From an uncultured Blautia sp. (GTDB lineage: Bacteria > Bacillota > Clostridia > Lachnospirales > Lachnospiraceae), in contig NZ_CAKRNY010000043.1 in assembly GCF_934371575.1 (NCBI RefSeq), positions 1 through 30,981 on the forward strand: a stretch of 30,981 nucleotides of DNA, given 5' to 3'. Under the pieces are notes generated by a model. That model saw only the letters and a program-made list of their open reading frames with translations, made no database searches and had not been told where the DNA came from. Positions 9,174-17,687 of this stretch are shown here, piece after piece. A program made the position numbers and the translations under genes. The first letter of the stretch is position 1. The number at the start of each line of letters is the position of its first letter.

Positions 9174-9800
9174 TTAGTCACTGATGGTCACAATATGATC
9201 TTCCACAGAAACCTTTCCATTGGCGATCAGATTGATTGCCTTTGGAAGGATTTTCCACTCCGCTTTCTCCATTACACTTCTCTGAAGTGACTGCGGTGTA
9301 TCATCCGGTTCGATTTTTACTGCTTTCTGCAAAATGATCGGACCTGTATCTGTGCCAGAATCCACAAAATGAACTGTAGCCCCAGTCACCTTTACACCTC
9401 TTTTTAAAGCAGCTTCATGGACATGAAGGCCATAATAACCTACACCGCAAAAAGATGGAATCAGGGACGGATGAATGTTAATGATCTTATTCGGAAATGC
9501 CTCCACGATCATCTGCGGGATTGCAACAAGATAGCCAGCCAGAACAACCAGATCTGCGCCACTTTCCTGTAATTTTCTCAAAAGCGCTTTGTGAAATTCT
9601 TCACGATTTCCAAAGTCTTTAGGAGAAATACAGACCGCCTCAATATCATGCTTTTTTGCTCTCTCCAGTGCATAAGCCCCGGAATTATTGCTGACCACAA
9701 GAGAAACCTCTGCATTTGTGATCCTGCCGGAATCAATTGCATCCAAAATTGCCTGAAGATTGGTGCCGCCGCCAGATACCAGAACAGCAACCTTTAGCAT
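9174..9800 (-). CDS. purN: phosphoribosylglycinamide formyltransferase 1
   Basis: PurN transfers a formyl group from 10-formyltetrahydrofolate to GAR, the third step of purine synthesis. The 208-residue protein opens with [13 protein letters not shown], the phosphate-binding loop. It carries the catalytic region [10 protein letters not shown] with the Asn and His of the active site, and a downstream [17 protein letters not shown] with the catalytic Asp. It follows the folate-dependent family layout and length. Its start overlaps the purM stop by 7 bases (ATGCTAA), and its stop abuts the purD ribosome binding site. Confidence 0.97.
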   Translation of the reverse strand: MLKVAVLVSGGGTNLQAILDAIDSGRITNAEVSLVVSNNSGAYALERAKKHDIEAVCISPKDFGNREEFHKALLRKLQESGADLVVLAGYLVAIPQMIVEAFPNKIINIHPSLIPSFCGVGYYGLHVHEAALKRGVKVTGATVHFVDSGTDTGPIILQKAVKIEPDDTPQSLQRSVMEKAEWKILPKAINLIANGKVSVEDHIVTISD

Positions 9801-10819
9801 AATGTCACTCCCTTTTCACCTGCTTCAATGCGTCCAACCACATACGGAGTCTCGCCTGCTGCCTTGATTGCTTCCATAGTCTTATCCACATCAGCCGGAT
9901 CAACTGCCATAACCATACCAAGTCCCATGTTATAAGTGTTGTACATCATTTTCTCTTCAATATCTCCTGTCTTTGCAAGAAGCTTGAAGATCGGAAGTAC
10001 CGGATAGCTGTCTTTCTCAATCACAGCTCTTGTACCCTCTTTCAGCATACGCGGTACATTCTCATAGAAACCGCCGCCAGTGATATGACTGCATGCATGG
10101 ATCTTAACGCCTGCATTTTTAATGCTCTTAAGAGCTTTCACGTAAATCTTGGTCGGAGCAATCAGAGCCTCGCCAAGAGTAGTTCCAAGTTCATCATAAT
10201 AAGTATCAAGAGATTCTTTTGACATCTCAAAAACCTTACGCACAAGTGAAAAACCATTGCTGTGTACACCAGAAGAAGCCATTCCGATCAGCACATCTCC
10301 CGGATTTAAATTCTCGCCTGTGATCAGGTCTTTTTTATCAACAACACCAACTGCAAATCCAGCCAGATCATATTCATCTACCGGGTAAAAGCCAGGCATC
10401 TCAGCTGTCTCACCGCCAATAAGAGCCGCATCAGACTGACAGCAGCCTTCTGCAACGCCTTTCACGATCTCTGCGATCTTCTCCGGATAGTTCTTTCCGC
10501 ATGCAATATAGTCCAGGAAGAAAAGAGGTTCTCCACCTGCACATGCAATATCATTTACACACATTGCAACACAATCAATACCAACTGTATCATGTTTATC
10601 CATAACAAATGCCAGTTTCAGTTTGGTTCCAACTCCGTCAGTACCAGAAACCAGAGTTGGTTCCTCCATGTCCTTGAAGCTGTTCATGGAAAAAGCGCCT
10701 GAGAATCCACCAATTCCTCCAAGCACCTCCGGTCTCATTGTCTTTGCAATATGCTGCTTCATTAACTCTACTGATTTGTATCCTGCCTCAATATCAACGC
10801 CCGCTTTCTTATAATCCAT
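9794..10819 (-). CDS. purM: phosphoribosylformylglycinamidine cyclo-ligase
   Basis: PurM (AIR synthetase) closes the imidazole ring, making aminoimidazole ribonucleotide in an ATP-dependent reaction. The 341-residue protein shows the family signatures near the N terminus ([13 protein letters not shown]), in the middle ([11 protein letters not shown] and [11 protein letters not shown]) and in the C-terminal half ([15 protein letters not shown]). The start at 10819 is chosen because GGGAGGAAAAAGGC precedes it and [14 protein letters not shown] is the usual beginning. The open frame runs 50 codons further upstream, but that extension translates the dispersed repeat and is not protein-like. It lies 109 bases downstream of purE. 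Confidence 0.97.
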   Translation of the reverse strand: MDYKKAGVDIEAGYKSVELMKQHIAKTMRPEVLGGIGGFSGAFSMNSFKDMEEPTLVSGTDGVGTKLKLAFVMDKHDTVGIDCVAMCVNDIACAGGEPLFFLDYIACGKNYPEKIAEIVKGVAEGCCQSDAALIGGETAEMPGFYPVDEYDLAGFAVGVVDKKDLITGENLNPGDVLIGMASSGVHSNGFSLVRKVFEMSKESLDTYYDELGTTLGEALIAPTKIYVKALKSIKNAGVKIHACSHITGGGFYENVPRMLKEGTRAVIEKDSYPVLPIFKLLAKTGDIEEKMMYNTYNMGLGMVMAVDPADVDKTMEAIKAAGETPYVVGRIEAGEKGVTLC

Positions 10820-10862
10820 GCCTTTTTCCTCCCAGAATCTTATGGTTTTCCTGAAGTGTCCC

Positions 10863-10924
10863 AAGTTCAAACTCCTTATCGTGCAAGCACGAACGGCTTT
10901 TTGACCTTTTGACACTGGTATCAT
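10863..10924 (-). repeat. dispersed 62-bp repeat, copy A
   Basis: Read on the minus strand, this segment begins ATGATACCAGTGTCAAAAGG and ends GTTTGAACTT. It matches copy B (28725-28786, plus strand) at 60 of 62 positions. It contains an inverted repeat CGTGC-TT-GCACG. It starts five bases after the purE stop and fills most of the purE-purM gap. Read on the plus strand it contains TTGACC (10901-10906), with TATATT 18 bases further on (10925-10930), a possible promoter antisense to purE. Confidence 0.9.
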
Positions 10925-10928
10925 TATA

Positions 10929-11432
10929 TTATTTATAAGCCTTATGTCCCACTTCCTGAAGTCTTGCATCTTTGGCTTCTACCTGCTCCTTCAGTTCCTG
11001 ACTGTAAGCTTTCAGCCGATCCAGAAGTTCCGGATCAGATGTTGCAAGAATCTTAGCTGCAAGAAGACCTGCATTTGCGCCACCGTTAATTGCAACTGTT
11101 GCCACAGGAATGCCGGATGGCATCTGTACGATGGAATACAGGGAATCTCTTCCCCCAAGAGATGTAGTGTGCATAGGAATTCCGATAACCGGCATCGGGA
11201 AAATTGCCGCGCACATTCCTGGTAAATGCGCTGCCATACCAGCACCTGCAATAATGACCTTAAAACCTTTTTCCTCAGCTGTCTTCGCATACTCAAAGAA
11301 CACATCCGGCTCTCTGTGTGCGGAGATAATACGCATTTCGTAATCAATTCCAAGCTTCTCAAGAATGTCTGCTGCCTTACTCATAACCGGCATATCTGAA
11401 TCGCTACCCATTACAATTCCTACTTTTGGCAT
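10929..11432 (-). CDS. purE: N5-carboxyaminoimidazole ribonucleotide mutase
   Basis: Class I PurE moves the carboxyl group of N5-CAIR to C4, giving CAIR in purine synthesis. It normally works with PurK, which is not in the window. The 167-residue protein has the [14 protein letters not shown] start, the SAHREPD motif with the catalytic His, [11 protein letters not shown], and the [13 protein letters not shown] segment, all typical of class I. AGAGGAGAA precedes the ATG. It is the first gene of the purine group and has a strong promoter about 40 bases upstream. No PurR box or guanine riboswitch is seen in its short leader. Confidence 0.97.
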   Translation of the reverse strand: MPKVGIVMGSDSDMPVMSKAADILEKLGIDYEMRIISAHREPDVFFEYAKTAEEKGFKVIIAGAGMAAHLPGMCAAIFPMPVIGIPMHTTSLGGRDSLYSIVQMPSGIPVATVAINGGANAGLLAAKILATSDPELLDRLKAYSQELKEQVEAKDARLQEVGHKAYK

Positions 11433-11477
11433 AATATTCTCCTCTTTATATGATGTTTTAAACTACCATTCGCGTAA

Positions 11478-11506
11478 ATTCTACTAAGAATACCATTTTC
11501 TGTCAA
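11478..11506 (-). promoter_or_regulatory. purE operon promoter
   Basis: On the minus strand there is TTGACA (11501-11506), a 17-base spacer, then TAGAAT (11478-11483). This is a near-consensus sigma-A promoter about 45 bases before purE. An imperfect inverted repeat (ATTAGC at 11511-11516 and GCTAAT further upstream, at 11537-11542) lies just upstream of the -35 and could be a binding site or a remnant of termination after the aminopeptidase gene. Confidence 0.85.
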
Positions 11507-11554
11507 TACGATTAGCACAAAGAAAAATTTTGAAGGGCTAATTAATTTTTGCCG

Positions 11555-13630
11555 TCAGTCATTAAACGGTTTATTCAGTTCCTCTGTTCCTGCCAGCACA
11601 AATCTTCCATCTTCAATAACAGAGATTTCTTCTCCGTTCTTTCCAATAACGCGAATACTTCCCAGTTCATCATAAGGAATCGTAATGTCCGTATGGCATC
11701 CAAAGTATGCTTTGCTTATATCTTCTTTCCTTAATGCAGAAATTTCGTTATCCCTTGCGATAATTTCCTTTCCATCCGGATTATACACAGCAGTATCTTC
11801 AGCCCAGCTGTAACAGGTATCTCCAACTGCAAAGTGAGGACCCATTTTCTCTGCGATCAGAATTGGAAGTTTATCCCCAATATTGTATTTCTCAGCAGCT
11901 ACATACGCAGTCGTATTTGTTCCGATTGCAAACTCTCCCATAGGAAGAGTTGGATGATGGAACAGGATATTATCCTCAATGTACTTTTTATTCTCTTCCT
12001 CAGCTTCAAAATTACTGCAGGAATAGGATACAATTTTTCCATCCTTGAATTCAAGCTTCAGATCACGGAACTGAAGTCCCTCCAGATATACTTTGGTCAC
12101 ATGAAGAAGTCCGTCAGTACCCAGAAGAACCGGAGACGTAAAGACTTCACCAACCGGAATATTTACATCTGCCACACAGTTTTCAAAATTAGTCTGCTTC
12201 GCCGGATCTGTAAGGGTATGAAGATGGATCATAAGGTCAGTCTCATTCTCTCCTTTTCCCTTCACAGATACCCATTTGGCAGTATCCAGAGTGTCAATTA
12301 AGGTTTGCTGAATCTTCTGATAAAGCTGATAATCCAGGGTGTTAATCTTGACGATCTGACGGAAAATCTCCTCATAATCACCGCCAATCTCCGGGACAGG
12401 GTAAGCAATAATTGTAAAGCTTCTCTCATCTCCCTTAATATATCGGTTTGTGATCTGACCGGCTTCATTCTGCATTTCAATTTCCAGCTTCTGCTGGGCT
12501 TCCGTAAACTGCCATGCCTCCTTCACACTTACAGGTGAAAACGGAGTTTCTCCAAAAACCTCAATGCAGGCCGGACCAGCATGTACATATGCCAGTTCCT
12601 TATACTTCTCGTAAGAGGTCTGCAAAGCGCGGAGACGCTTCTGTACAAACTCCTGATCCAGATAAAGAGCGGCATCCTGGCGATGGTCATAATCAAACTG
12701 CTGATTTGCAGCTGCACCTGTAAAACCGATTCTGTTGACTCCCCGCCTGCATACTACATGAGTCGGATAACGGAAGATTACCGGCTTTAATCTCATCTCT
12801 TCAAACTGAAGGATTGCCGCTTTTACCATGCGTTCAAAGCCAAGATTATAACGAATATTCACTGTTTTCTTTTTGCTAAGATCTTTACGCCCGTTTACAA
12901 AGCCCATTCGATAGCCCTCTGTATAGGTTCTTGCACAGGAATCAATTTCCTCCTGAGAAAGTCCGTTCAGGAAAGTGGCTACTCCAAGTTCATTCTCTGT
13001 AACGTATTCTCCAAACATATAGAGATAACGAAGATCCGTAAAATCAGACTCCATAATAATTTTTGCAGCAAAATCAAGAGTTGGATCAACACACTCTCTG
13101 GTACGATACTCTACCATATCCTGACAGTAATCGTTCGCGTAGGAATTAAGGATTCTGCGAAGTTCTTCCTCTGTGGGAATTTCTTCCTGGGCAAAAGCTC
13201 CGTATACCTCCAGAAACAGTTCCAAAAGTACGGTCATATCCCACAGCCTTTTCTCAAAAGCATAGGCAGTTGCTCCCCGAAGTTCCGCATAGAGGAAAGA
13301 AAAGTCCTTTCCATATTCACCAAGCTTTTCACATGAATAGACAGGATTTCCATAACTTGTTCCATAATTTTCCGGAAGAATATCCTGGTATAAATCATAG
13401 TTCAGTTTTTTCCACTCTGCCATGGATAAATCTGATGCACCGGCAAGCTTCTTTGGCTCCTGATTTTCTCCAAAAAATACAACGCCATCCATAACGCCTA
13501 TATTTTTTTCAAGAAAAGCGGCTGTTTTCTGAAAAAAATCCAGGTATGGCATCTGTACCACTTTTTCCTCTTTAATTTCGCATACTCTTTCTTTTGCAAG
13601 AGCATATCGCTCCATTAACAATTCGTCCAA
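11555..13630 (-). CDS. M29 family aminopeptidase with long N-terminal region
   Basis: The C-terminal 400 residues match the M29 (AmpS/AmpT) thermophilic-type metallo-aminopeptidases, which remove N-terminal amino acids from peptides. All expected metal and active-site residues are present: Glu in PVGEVFTSP (about 495), Glu in PMGEFAIGTN (about 566), His in GPHFAVG (about 599), Tyr in CYSW (about 607), and His and Asp in CHTDITI (about 646 and 648). Typical family members have about 400 residues; this has 691, so about 280 residues at the N terminus have no function I can name. The start is uncertain. A TTG at 13630 has AGAGAGG seven bases upstream and is used here; an in-frame GTG at 13651 overlaps the stop of the HD gene. 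The gene follows the HD gene directly. Confidence 0.88.
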   Translation of the reverse strand: MDELLMERYALAKERVCEIKEEKVVQMPYLDFFQKTAAFLEKNIGVMDGVVFFGENQEPKKLAGASDLSMAEWKKLNYDLYQDILPENYGTSYGNPVYSCEKLGEYGKDFSFLYAELRGATAYAFEKRLWDMTVLLELFLEVYGAFAQEEIPTEEELRRILNSYANDYCQDMVEYRTRECVDPTLDFAAKIIMESDFTDLRYLYMFGEYVTENELGVATFLNGLSQEEIDSCARTYTEGYRMGFVNGRKDLSKKKTVNIRYNLGFERMVKAAILQFEEMRLKPVIFRYPTHVVCRRGVNRIGFTGAAANQQFDYDHRQDAALYLDQEFVQKRLRALQTSYEKYKELAYVHAGPACIEVFGETPFSPVSVKEAWQFTEAQQKLEIEMQNEAGQITNRYIKGDERSFTIIAYPVPEIGGDYEEIFRQIVKINTLDYQLYQKIQQTLIDTLDTAKWVSVKGKGENETDLMIHLHTLTDPAKQTNFENCVADVNIPVGEVFTSPVLLGTDGLLHVTKVYLEGLQFRDLKLEFKDGKIVSYSCSNFEAEEENKKYIEDNILFHHPTLPMGEFAIGTNTTAYVAAEKYNIGDKLPILIAEKMGPHFAVGDTCYSWAEDTAVYNPDGKEIIARDNEISALRKEDISKAYFGCHTDITIPYDELGSIRVIGKNGEEISVIEDGRFVLAGTEELNKPFND

Positions 13631-13647
13631 GCACTTTCCTCTCTTTC

Positions 13648-14241
13648 TCACATATCATCGATCACATGTCCTTTTTCCACATGCTGATCGATCAATTCCT
13701 GCATATATTCCCATATTTTCGGTGCACCTTCACCGGTACGGCTGTTTCGTTTATATATCTGGCTCTTCTTCACTTTATGTTCCACCCAGCTGATTCCGTC
13801 TGTCTCATTATTCAGAAAAAGGGGCTGACTGTTGTCCAGCATGTGGGCATATTTTGCATCCGGTGTCTCATACGCCTCAAACTCTTCCCACAACTCATAA
13901 AGCCATTTTCCCTGGTCCTCCGGAAGAAGACCATAAATACGCTGCGCCGCAATTTCCTCTCTGTCGTGCTGGGTAGCGCTGCCTGCAGCATCATACGCAT
14001 AAGTATCTCCGGCATCAATCTCTACCAGATCATGAATCAGTACCATGGGAATTACCCGGGAAAGGTCAACTTCTTCCGGTGCATATTCCTTCAGAAGCAC
14101 CGCCATCAGTGCCAGATGCCAGGAATGCTCCGCATCATTTTCTTTACGTTTTCCGTCTGCCAGATAAGTCTGACGCATAATATTTTTCACTTTATCCACT
14201 TCCATGATAAAGTCTAATTGTTTCTTTAAACGTTCATCCAT
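13648..14241 (-). CDS. HD-domain protein, YfbR/HDDC2-like 5'-nucleotidase
   Basis: This is a 197-residue metal-dependent HD-domain protein. The motif set is H39 in AEHSWH, H70-D71 in LIHDLVEIDAGD (with E74 and D79), and a later Asp in the AHMLDNSQP region. This spacing fits the YfbR/HDDC2 group, which hydrolyses deoxyribonucleoside 5'-monophosphates. That activity would suit a position near nucleotide synthesis genes, but substrate is inferred from family only. The start at 14241 gives the typical MDERLKKQLDFI beginning and has AGGGCAG upstream; a 20-residue extension is in frame but unlikely. The stop overlaps the possible GTG start of the aminopeptidase gene. Confidence 0.88.
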   Translation of the reverse strand: MDERLKKQLDFIMEVDKVKNIMRQTYLADGKRKENDAEHSWHLALMAVLLKEYAPEEVDLSRVIPMVLIHDLVEIDAGDTYAYDAAGSATQHDREEIAAQRIYGLLPEDQGKWLYELWEEFEAYETPDAKYAHMLDNSQPLFLNNETDGISWVEHKVKKSQIYKRNSRTGEGAPKIWEYMQELIDQHVEKGHVIDDM

Positions 14242-14270
14242 AATGTTCTGCCCTATGCTTTTTATTTTTT

Positions 14271-14585
14271 CTATAATCCGGTCAGATATACACCGATCCA
14301 CACGATCAGGATCAGTCCATTGCTGATCGAACCGATAATACTGGTTTTATGGCTTCTGTCTTCCTCTGAAAAGCTGGACAGACCCATAATAAATCCATAA
14401 AGTGAAAGGAGCGTTGCAAATAAGCCCACCCCTCCCACAAGAAATCCAAAGCTGTCCTCCAGGAAATATGCCAGGCTGACAGCAGTTATAAACAATAAAA
14501 AGGACGCTGCCGCCAGACCGGCAGACAGCTTCCCTTTTTTCGCTTCTTTCTTCTTTGTAAATGAATATCTATATCTTTTTGCCAT
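14271..14585 (-). CDS. small membrane protein (DUF6142-like)
   Basis: This 104-residue protein has a basic start (MAKRYRYSFTKKK, then KKGK) followed by three hydrophobic segments at about 21-42, 48-70 and 84-103, so it is probably a three-pass membrane protein with its N terminus inside. It resembles a family I know as DUF6142, common in Lachnospiraceae; the function is unknown. TAGGAGAAAA precedes the ATG at 14585. Its start lies inside the 3' end of the VanZ-like gene (17-base overlap), which indicates co-translation. The longer frame upstream is not used because it has no ribosome binding site. Confidence 0.8.
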   Translation of the reverse strand: MAKRYRYSFTKKKEAKKGKLSAGLAAASFLLFITAVSLAYFLEDSFGFLVGGVGLFATLLSLYGFIMGLSSFSEEDRSHKTSIIGSISNGLILIVWIGVYLTGL

Positions 14586-15045
14586 GATGGAATTTTCTCC
14601 TAATATGATTACAGATGCGAAAAAGAACATACCCCAAGGCTGCCCCCAGGGTGTTCAAAATCATATCATCCACATCAAAACATCCGACTTTTGTGACAAG
14701 CTGGATCACTTCTACAGTCAGGCTTAACAGGAACCCTGATATGCAGATGAGAAAACCATTGTTCATTCTTCTGAAAATAACCGGAAGGATGAACCCGAAA
14801 GGCAGAAAGCCTATCACATTTCCGAAAATATTGGAAAACACCGCAAACGTGCCAAGCTGTTCCCGATAGATCCAGAACCTTCTGATTTCCACAAAAGGAA
14901 CCAGATTATACCGGTATTCCTGCTGCACCTCAGCTGCTCTTCCATATTCCTCTGAAAAAAAGAGGAAGTAGATCAAAAGCAGTACATAGAGGATAAACAA
15001 CAGGATTCCCGTAAGACGAATCAAAGTTTTCGTTTTCTTTTCCAA
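14569..15045 (-). CDS. VanZ-like family membrane protein
   Basis: This 158-residue integral membrane protein belongs to the VanZ-like family, named after the teicoplanin resistance accessory protein VanZ. Four hydrophobic segments are seen at about 8-30, 66-92, 98-116 and 128-146. The conserved polar motifs are present: RYNLVPFVEI, GNVIGFLPFGF, the E-V-x-Q pair in the third segment (VEVIQL), and DVDDMILNTLGAALGY. The start codon is TTG at 15045, with AAGGGGA eight bases upstream; that site overlaps the stop of the 50-residue gene. VanZ-like proteins are widespread in Firmicutes and most are not resistance genes; no vancomycin-type resistance cluster is present here. Confidence 0.9.
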   Translation of the reverse strand: MEKKTKTLIRLTGILLFILYVLLLIYFLFFSEEYGRAAEVQQEYRYNLVPFVEIRRFWIYREQLGTFAVFSNIFGNVIGFLPFGFILPVIFRRMNNGFLICISGFLLSLTVEVIQLVTKVGCFDVDDMILNTLGAALGYVLFRICNHIRRKFHHGKKI

Positions 15046-15057
15046 AAAAATATCCCC

Positions 15058-15210
15058 TTAAATCATCATATCGGATTTGCCTTTCAGAAGTCTGGCTCCG
15101 TTCACGATCATGAGAATACCAGTTGTCACACCTGTCACCAGTGCAATGACTCCAAGTGCAATACTTCCTGCACCCACGCCTGAAACGGTCTTATAAAGCT
15201 TTTCACTCAT
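15058..15210 (-). CDS. small 50-residue membrane protein
   Basis: This short gene encodes MSEKLYKTVSGVGAGSIALG followed by a hydrophobic stretch and a basic end (ARLLKGKSD). Residues about 9-38 form one long or two short membrane segments rich in Gly, Val and Thr. Evidence that it is real: AAGGAGG eight bases before ATG, 21 bases after the pyrE stop, and its TAA sits in the ribosome binding region of the VanZ-like gene. The function is unknown. It could be a membrane partner of the VanZ-like or DUF6142-like protein; this is inferred from position only. I do not recognise the family. Confidence 0.8.
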   Translation of the reverse strand: MSEKLYKTVSGVGAGSIALGVIALVTGVTTGILMIVNGARLLKGKSDMMI

Positions 15211-15231
15211 CAGCATTTCCTCCTTTTACCA

Positions 15232-15906
15232 TTATTCTGCGCCGTACTGTTCGTAGTAAGCGTCAATGGCTGCTTTTAAAGTATCATCGATGAGCACTTT
15301 TCCTTTATATTCTTTGTTGTAAAGATGCTCCACTACCTCTTCCATTGTTACGATGGCAGTAGTCTTAAGTCCATATTTCTCTTCAATTTCTTTCAGGGCG
15401 CTCTTTGTTCCCTGTCCACGCTCCATACGGTCTACAGATACTACAAGACCGATCGGGGAAACATTTCCCTGTGCTTTGATGATCGGCAGAGTCTCCTGAA
15501 TAGAGGTTCCTGCTGTGGTAACATCCTCAATGATCACAATCTTATCTCCATCTTCGATCGGACTTCCCAGAAGAATTCCCTTATCGCCATGATCTTTTAC
15601 CTCTTTACGGTTGGAGCAGTAACGGATATCCTTGCCATATTCCTCACTGATTGCCATAGTTGCAGCAACAGTCAGCGGGATTCCCTTATAAGCCGGTCCA
15701 AAAAGCACATCGAAATCCAGACCGAATTTGCTCTCAATTGCCTTGGCATAATACTGGCCTAATTTTCTTAACTGCGCTCCTGTGCGATAAAATCCTGTAT
15801 TTACAAAAAACGGTGTATTTCTTCCTGATTTAGTTACAAAATCTCCAAATTTAAGTACGTTACAGTCAATCATAAACTCAATAAATTCCTGTTTATACTG
15901 TTCCAT
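15232..15906 (-). CDS. pyrE: orotate phosphoribosyltransferase
   Basis: PyrE joins orotate to PRPP to give orotidine 5'-phosphate, the fifth step of UMP synthesis. The 224-residue protein has the PRPP-binding motif VIIEDVTTAGTS and the upstream FGPAYKGIPL loop, plus the flexible catalytic loop with CSNRKEVKDHG. Length and order fit the family. AGGAGGATAAAA precedes the ATG at 15906; the frame extends seven codons upstream without support. It is separated from pyrD by 86 bases that hold its own promoter. The 50-residue membrane protein gene follows after 21 bases. Confidence 0.97.
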   Translation of the reverse strand: MEQYKQEFIEFMIDCNVLKFGDFVTKSGRNTPFFVNTGFYRTGAQLRKLGQYYAKAIESKFGLDFDVLFGPAYKGIPLTVAATMAISEEYGKDIRYCSNRKEVKDHGDKGILLGSPIEDGDKIVIIEDVTTAGTSIQETLPIIKAQGNVSPIGLVVSVDRMERGQGTKSALKEIEEKYGLKTTAIVTMEEVVEHLYNKEYKGKVLIDDTLKAAIDAYYEQYGAE

Positions 15907-15946
15907 TTTTATCCTCCTAATATGCATACGGTTTCCGTTAAATTTT

Positions 15947-15975
15947 ATAGTATCACAAAATTACAATACGGTCAA
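15947..15975 (-). promoter_or_regulatory. internal promoter for pyrE
   Basis: On the minus strand there is TTGACC (15970-15975), a 17-base spacer, then TACTAT (15947-15952). It lies in the pyrD-pyrE gap, about 41 bases before pyrE. A short ACGG-AAA-CCGT hairpin is found in the leader. It would let pyrE and the membrane protein genes downstream be expressed apart from pyrC-F-K-D. Confidence 0.7.
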
Positions 15976-15992
15976 AACATCTTTTGATCAGA

Positions 15993-16898
15993 CTATTTTA
16001 TACAACCGATCAGTTCATTAATATCTTCCACTTTCTGTCTCTCAAGGAATGCCGCTATACCATCTGCAACCTCCTGGGTTGTGTACGGATTAATAAAGTT
16101 TGCCGTTCCAACAGACACTGCTGTAGCGCCTGCCATAATAAACTCCAGCGCATCCTCTGCACTTGCGATTCCGCCCATTCCAATAATCGGGATCTTCACT
16201 GCGTTAGCGACCTGATAAACCATGCGTACTGCCACAGGCTTCACTGCCGGCCCGGACATTCCGCCGGTTTTATTTGCCAGGGCAAAGGTTCTGCGGTTAA
16301 TATCAATTTTCATTCCGGTAATGGTATTAATAAGGGAAACCACATCTGCACCGCCTGCTTCTGCAGCGCGAGCCATCTCTGTAATATCTGTTACATTCGG
16401 GCTCAGCTTCATGATCACCGGCTGTTTTGCATATTTCTTTACTTCTTTTGTGATTGCTTCCAGAGCCTTTGGATTCTGTCCGAAGGCAATACCACCTTCT
16501 TTTACATTTGGACAGGATACATTGATTTCCAGCATATCTACAGGCTCATTTCCCAGGCGTTCCACAACCTCACAATAATCTTCCGCAGTTCTTCCGCACA
16601 CATTCACAATGATTTTTGTGTCGAATTTTTTGAGAAAAGGAATATCTCTCTCACAGAAAACATCAATTCCAGGGTTCTGAAGTCCGATAGCATTGAGCAT
16701 ACCGCCTGTGGTCTCTGCCACACGCGGAGTAGGATTTCCAGGCCATGGCACATTGGCCACACCCTTTGTTACTACTGCCCCAAGGTTATTCAGGTCTACA
16801 AATTCACTGTATTCAGCTCCGGATCCAAAGGTTCCGGAGGCAGTCATTACCGGGTTCTTAAGAGTTACTCCGGCAAGATTCACGCTCATTTTGCTCAT
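15993..16898 (-). CDS. pyrD: dihydroorotate dehydrogenase B, catalytic subunit (class 1B)
   Basis: PyrD class 1B oxidises dihydroorotate to orotate with FMN and passes electrons through PyrK to NAD+. The 301-residue protein has ASGTFGSGAEY near the start, the catalytic Cys in NVSCPNVKEGG at about 130, and the FMN phosphate site in the GMGGIASAEDALEF and GTANF segments. The presence of pyrK immediately upstream confirms class 1B. Its start overlaps the pyrK stop by four bases (ATGA), so subunits are made in a coupled way. AGGAGGTGG precedes this ATG at 16898; a 14-codon upstream extension in frame is rejected. Confidence 0.97.
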   Translation of the reverse strand: MSKMSVNLAGVTLKNPVMTASGTFGSGAEYSEFVDLNNLGAVVTKGVANVPWPGNPTPRVAETTGGMLNAIGLQNPGIDVFCERDIPFLKKFDTKIIVNVCGRTAEDYCEVVERLGNEPVDMLEINVSCPNVKEGGIAFGQNPKALEAITKEVKKYAKQPVIMKLSPNVTDITEMARAAEAGGADVVSLINTITGMKIDINRRTFALANKTGGMSGPAVKPVAVRMVYQVANAVKIPIIGMGGIASAEDALEFIMAGATAVSVGTANFINPYTTQEVADGIAAFLERQKVEDINELIGCIK

Positions 16899-17677
16899 AA
16901 TTCCACCTCCTGACAGCGGAACACCGGACCATCTTTGCATACACGCTTATTGTGTACATGGGAATGCTCATCGACTTCTGATGACTGGCATACACATCCA
17001 AGACATGCACCAATTCCACAGGCCATACGCTCTTCCATGGAAATCCAGCAGGGGATTCCTTTTTCCAGTGCATAAGCTTTGATTGCACGAAGCATAGGCT
17101 TTGGTCCGCAGGCAAAAATCACATCTGCTTCCAGTGCATTCTCACGGATGGCATCCATAACATTCCCCCTAGTTCCTGCTGAGCCATCTTCTGTTGCAAT
17201 ATATGTCTGACCATTTTTCGCAAATTCTTCATTTAAGAACAATTCATCACGATAGCCAAGAACCGCAATTTTCTCTGCCTCAAGCTGCTTCATGGTTTCC
17301 AGCATAGGGGGAACACCGATTCCGCCTCCCATGAGAAAAACCTTCTTACCGGCTGCTTCCTCCAGAGGAAAACCATTTCCAAGAGGTCCTAGAATATCAA
17401 GCTGTGCTCCGGCGGTCAGCCTGGAAAAACTCTCTGTACCGGTTTTCGGACCGGTTACACGATAGACAAGACGAAGCGCCCCTTTTTCTTTATCAATCTC
17501 GCAAAGGCTGATAGGACGGGGAAGCAGCTTGCCTCCGTCCTGTGTATAGACAGAAACAAACTGTCCCGGTTTCGCATTTTCTGCAATTGTCTTTGTCTGC
17601 AGCCACATACTGTAAATATCTTTTCCAATACACTCCTGGCTAAGGACTGTACAGGTCTCTTTTACCTTTGTACCCAT
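16895..17677 (-). CDS. pyrK: dihydroorotate dehydrogenase B, electron transfer subunit
   Basis: PyrK carries FAD and a [2Fe-2S] cluster and takes electrons from PyrD to NAD+. The 260-residue protein has an FAD-binding domain with RPISLCEID, an NAD-binding domain with GGGIGVPPM and FACGPKPML, and a C-terminal iron-sulphur site. The cluster ligands are C-x4-C-x2-C in ACGIGACLGC, plus the Cys in RVCKDGPVF. The start at 17677 has AGGAGGAAGAAA upstream; that site overlaps the TAG stop of pyrF. Length and layout are typical. Confidence 0.97.
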   Translation of the reverse strand: MGTKVKETCTVLSQECIGKDIYSMWLQTKTIAENAKPGQFVSVYTQDGGKLLPRPISLCEIDKEKGALRLVYRVTGPKTGTESFSRLTAGAQLDILGPLGNGFPLEEAAGKKVFLMGGGIGVPPMLETMKQLEAEKIAVLGYRDELFLNEEFAKNGQTYIATEDGSAGTRGNVMDAIRENALEADVIFACGPKPMLRAIKAYALEKGIPCWISMEERMACGIGACLGCVCQSSEVDEHSHVHNKRVCKDGPVFRCQEVEL

Positions 17678-17687
17678 TTTCTTCCTC

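Noticed and set aside
10820..10969. 50-codon N-terminal extension of purM
   Set aside because: It translates the dispersed repeat and overlaps the purE end; the usual PurM start follows a clear ribosome binding site at 10819.
11433..11477. Possible purine riboswitch or PurR box in the purE leader
   Set aside because: The leader is only about 40 bases and shows neither a riboswitch fold nor a CGAAC-type PurR box.
14569..15045. VanZ as a sign of glycopeptide resistance
   Set aside because: No vanHAX or regulator genes are near; VanZ-like proteins are widespread and mostly unrelated to resistance.
16619..16625. TGTCGAA, a match to the Spo0A box core
   Set aside because: It lies inside pyrD coding sequence and a 7-base match is expected by chance.
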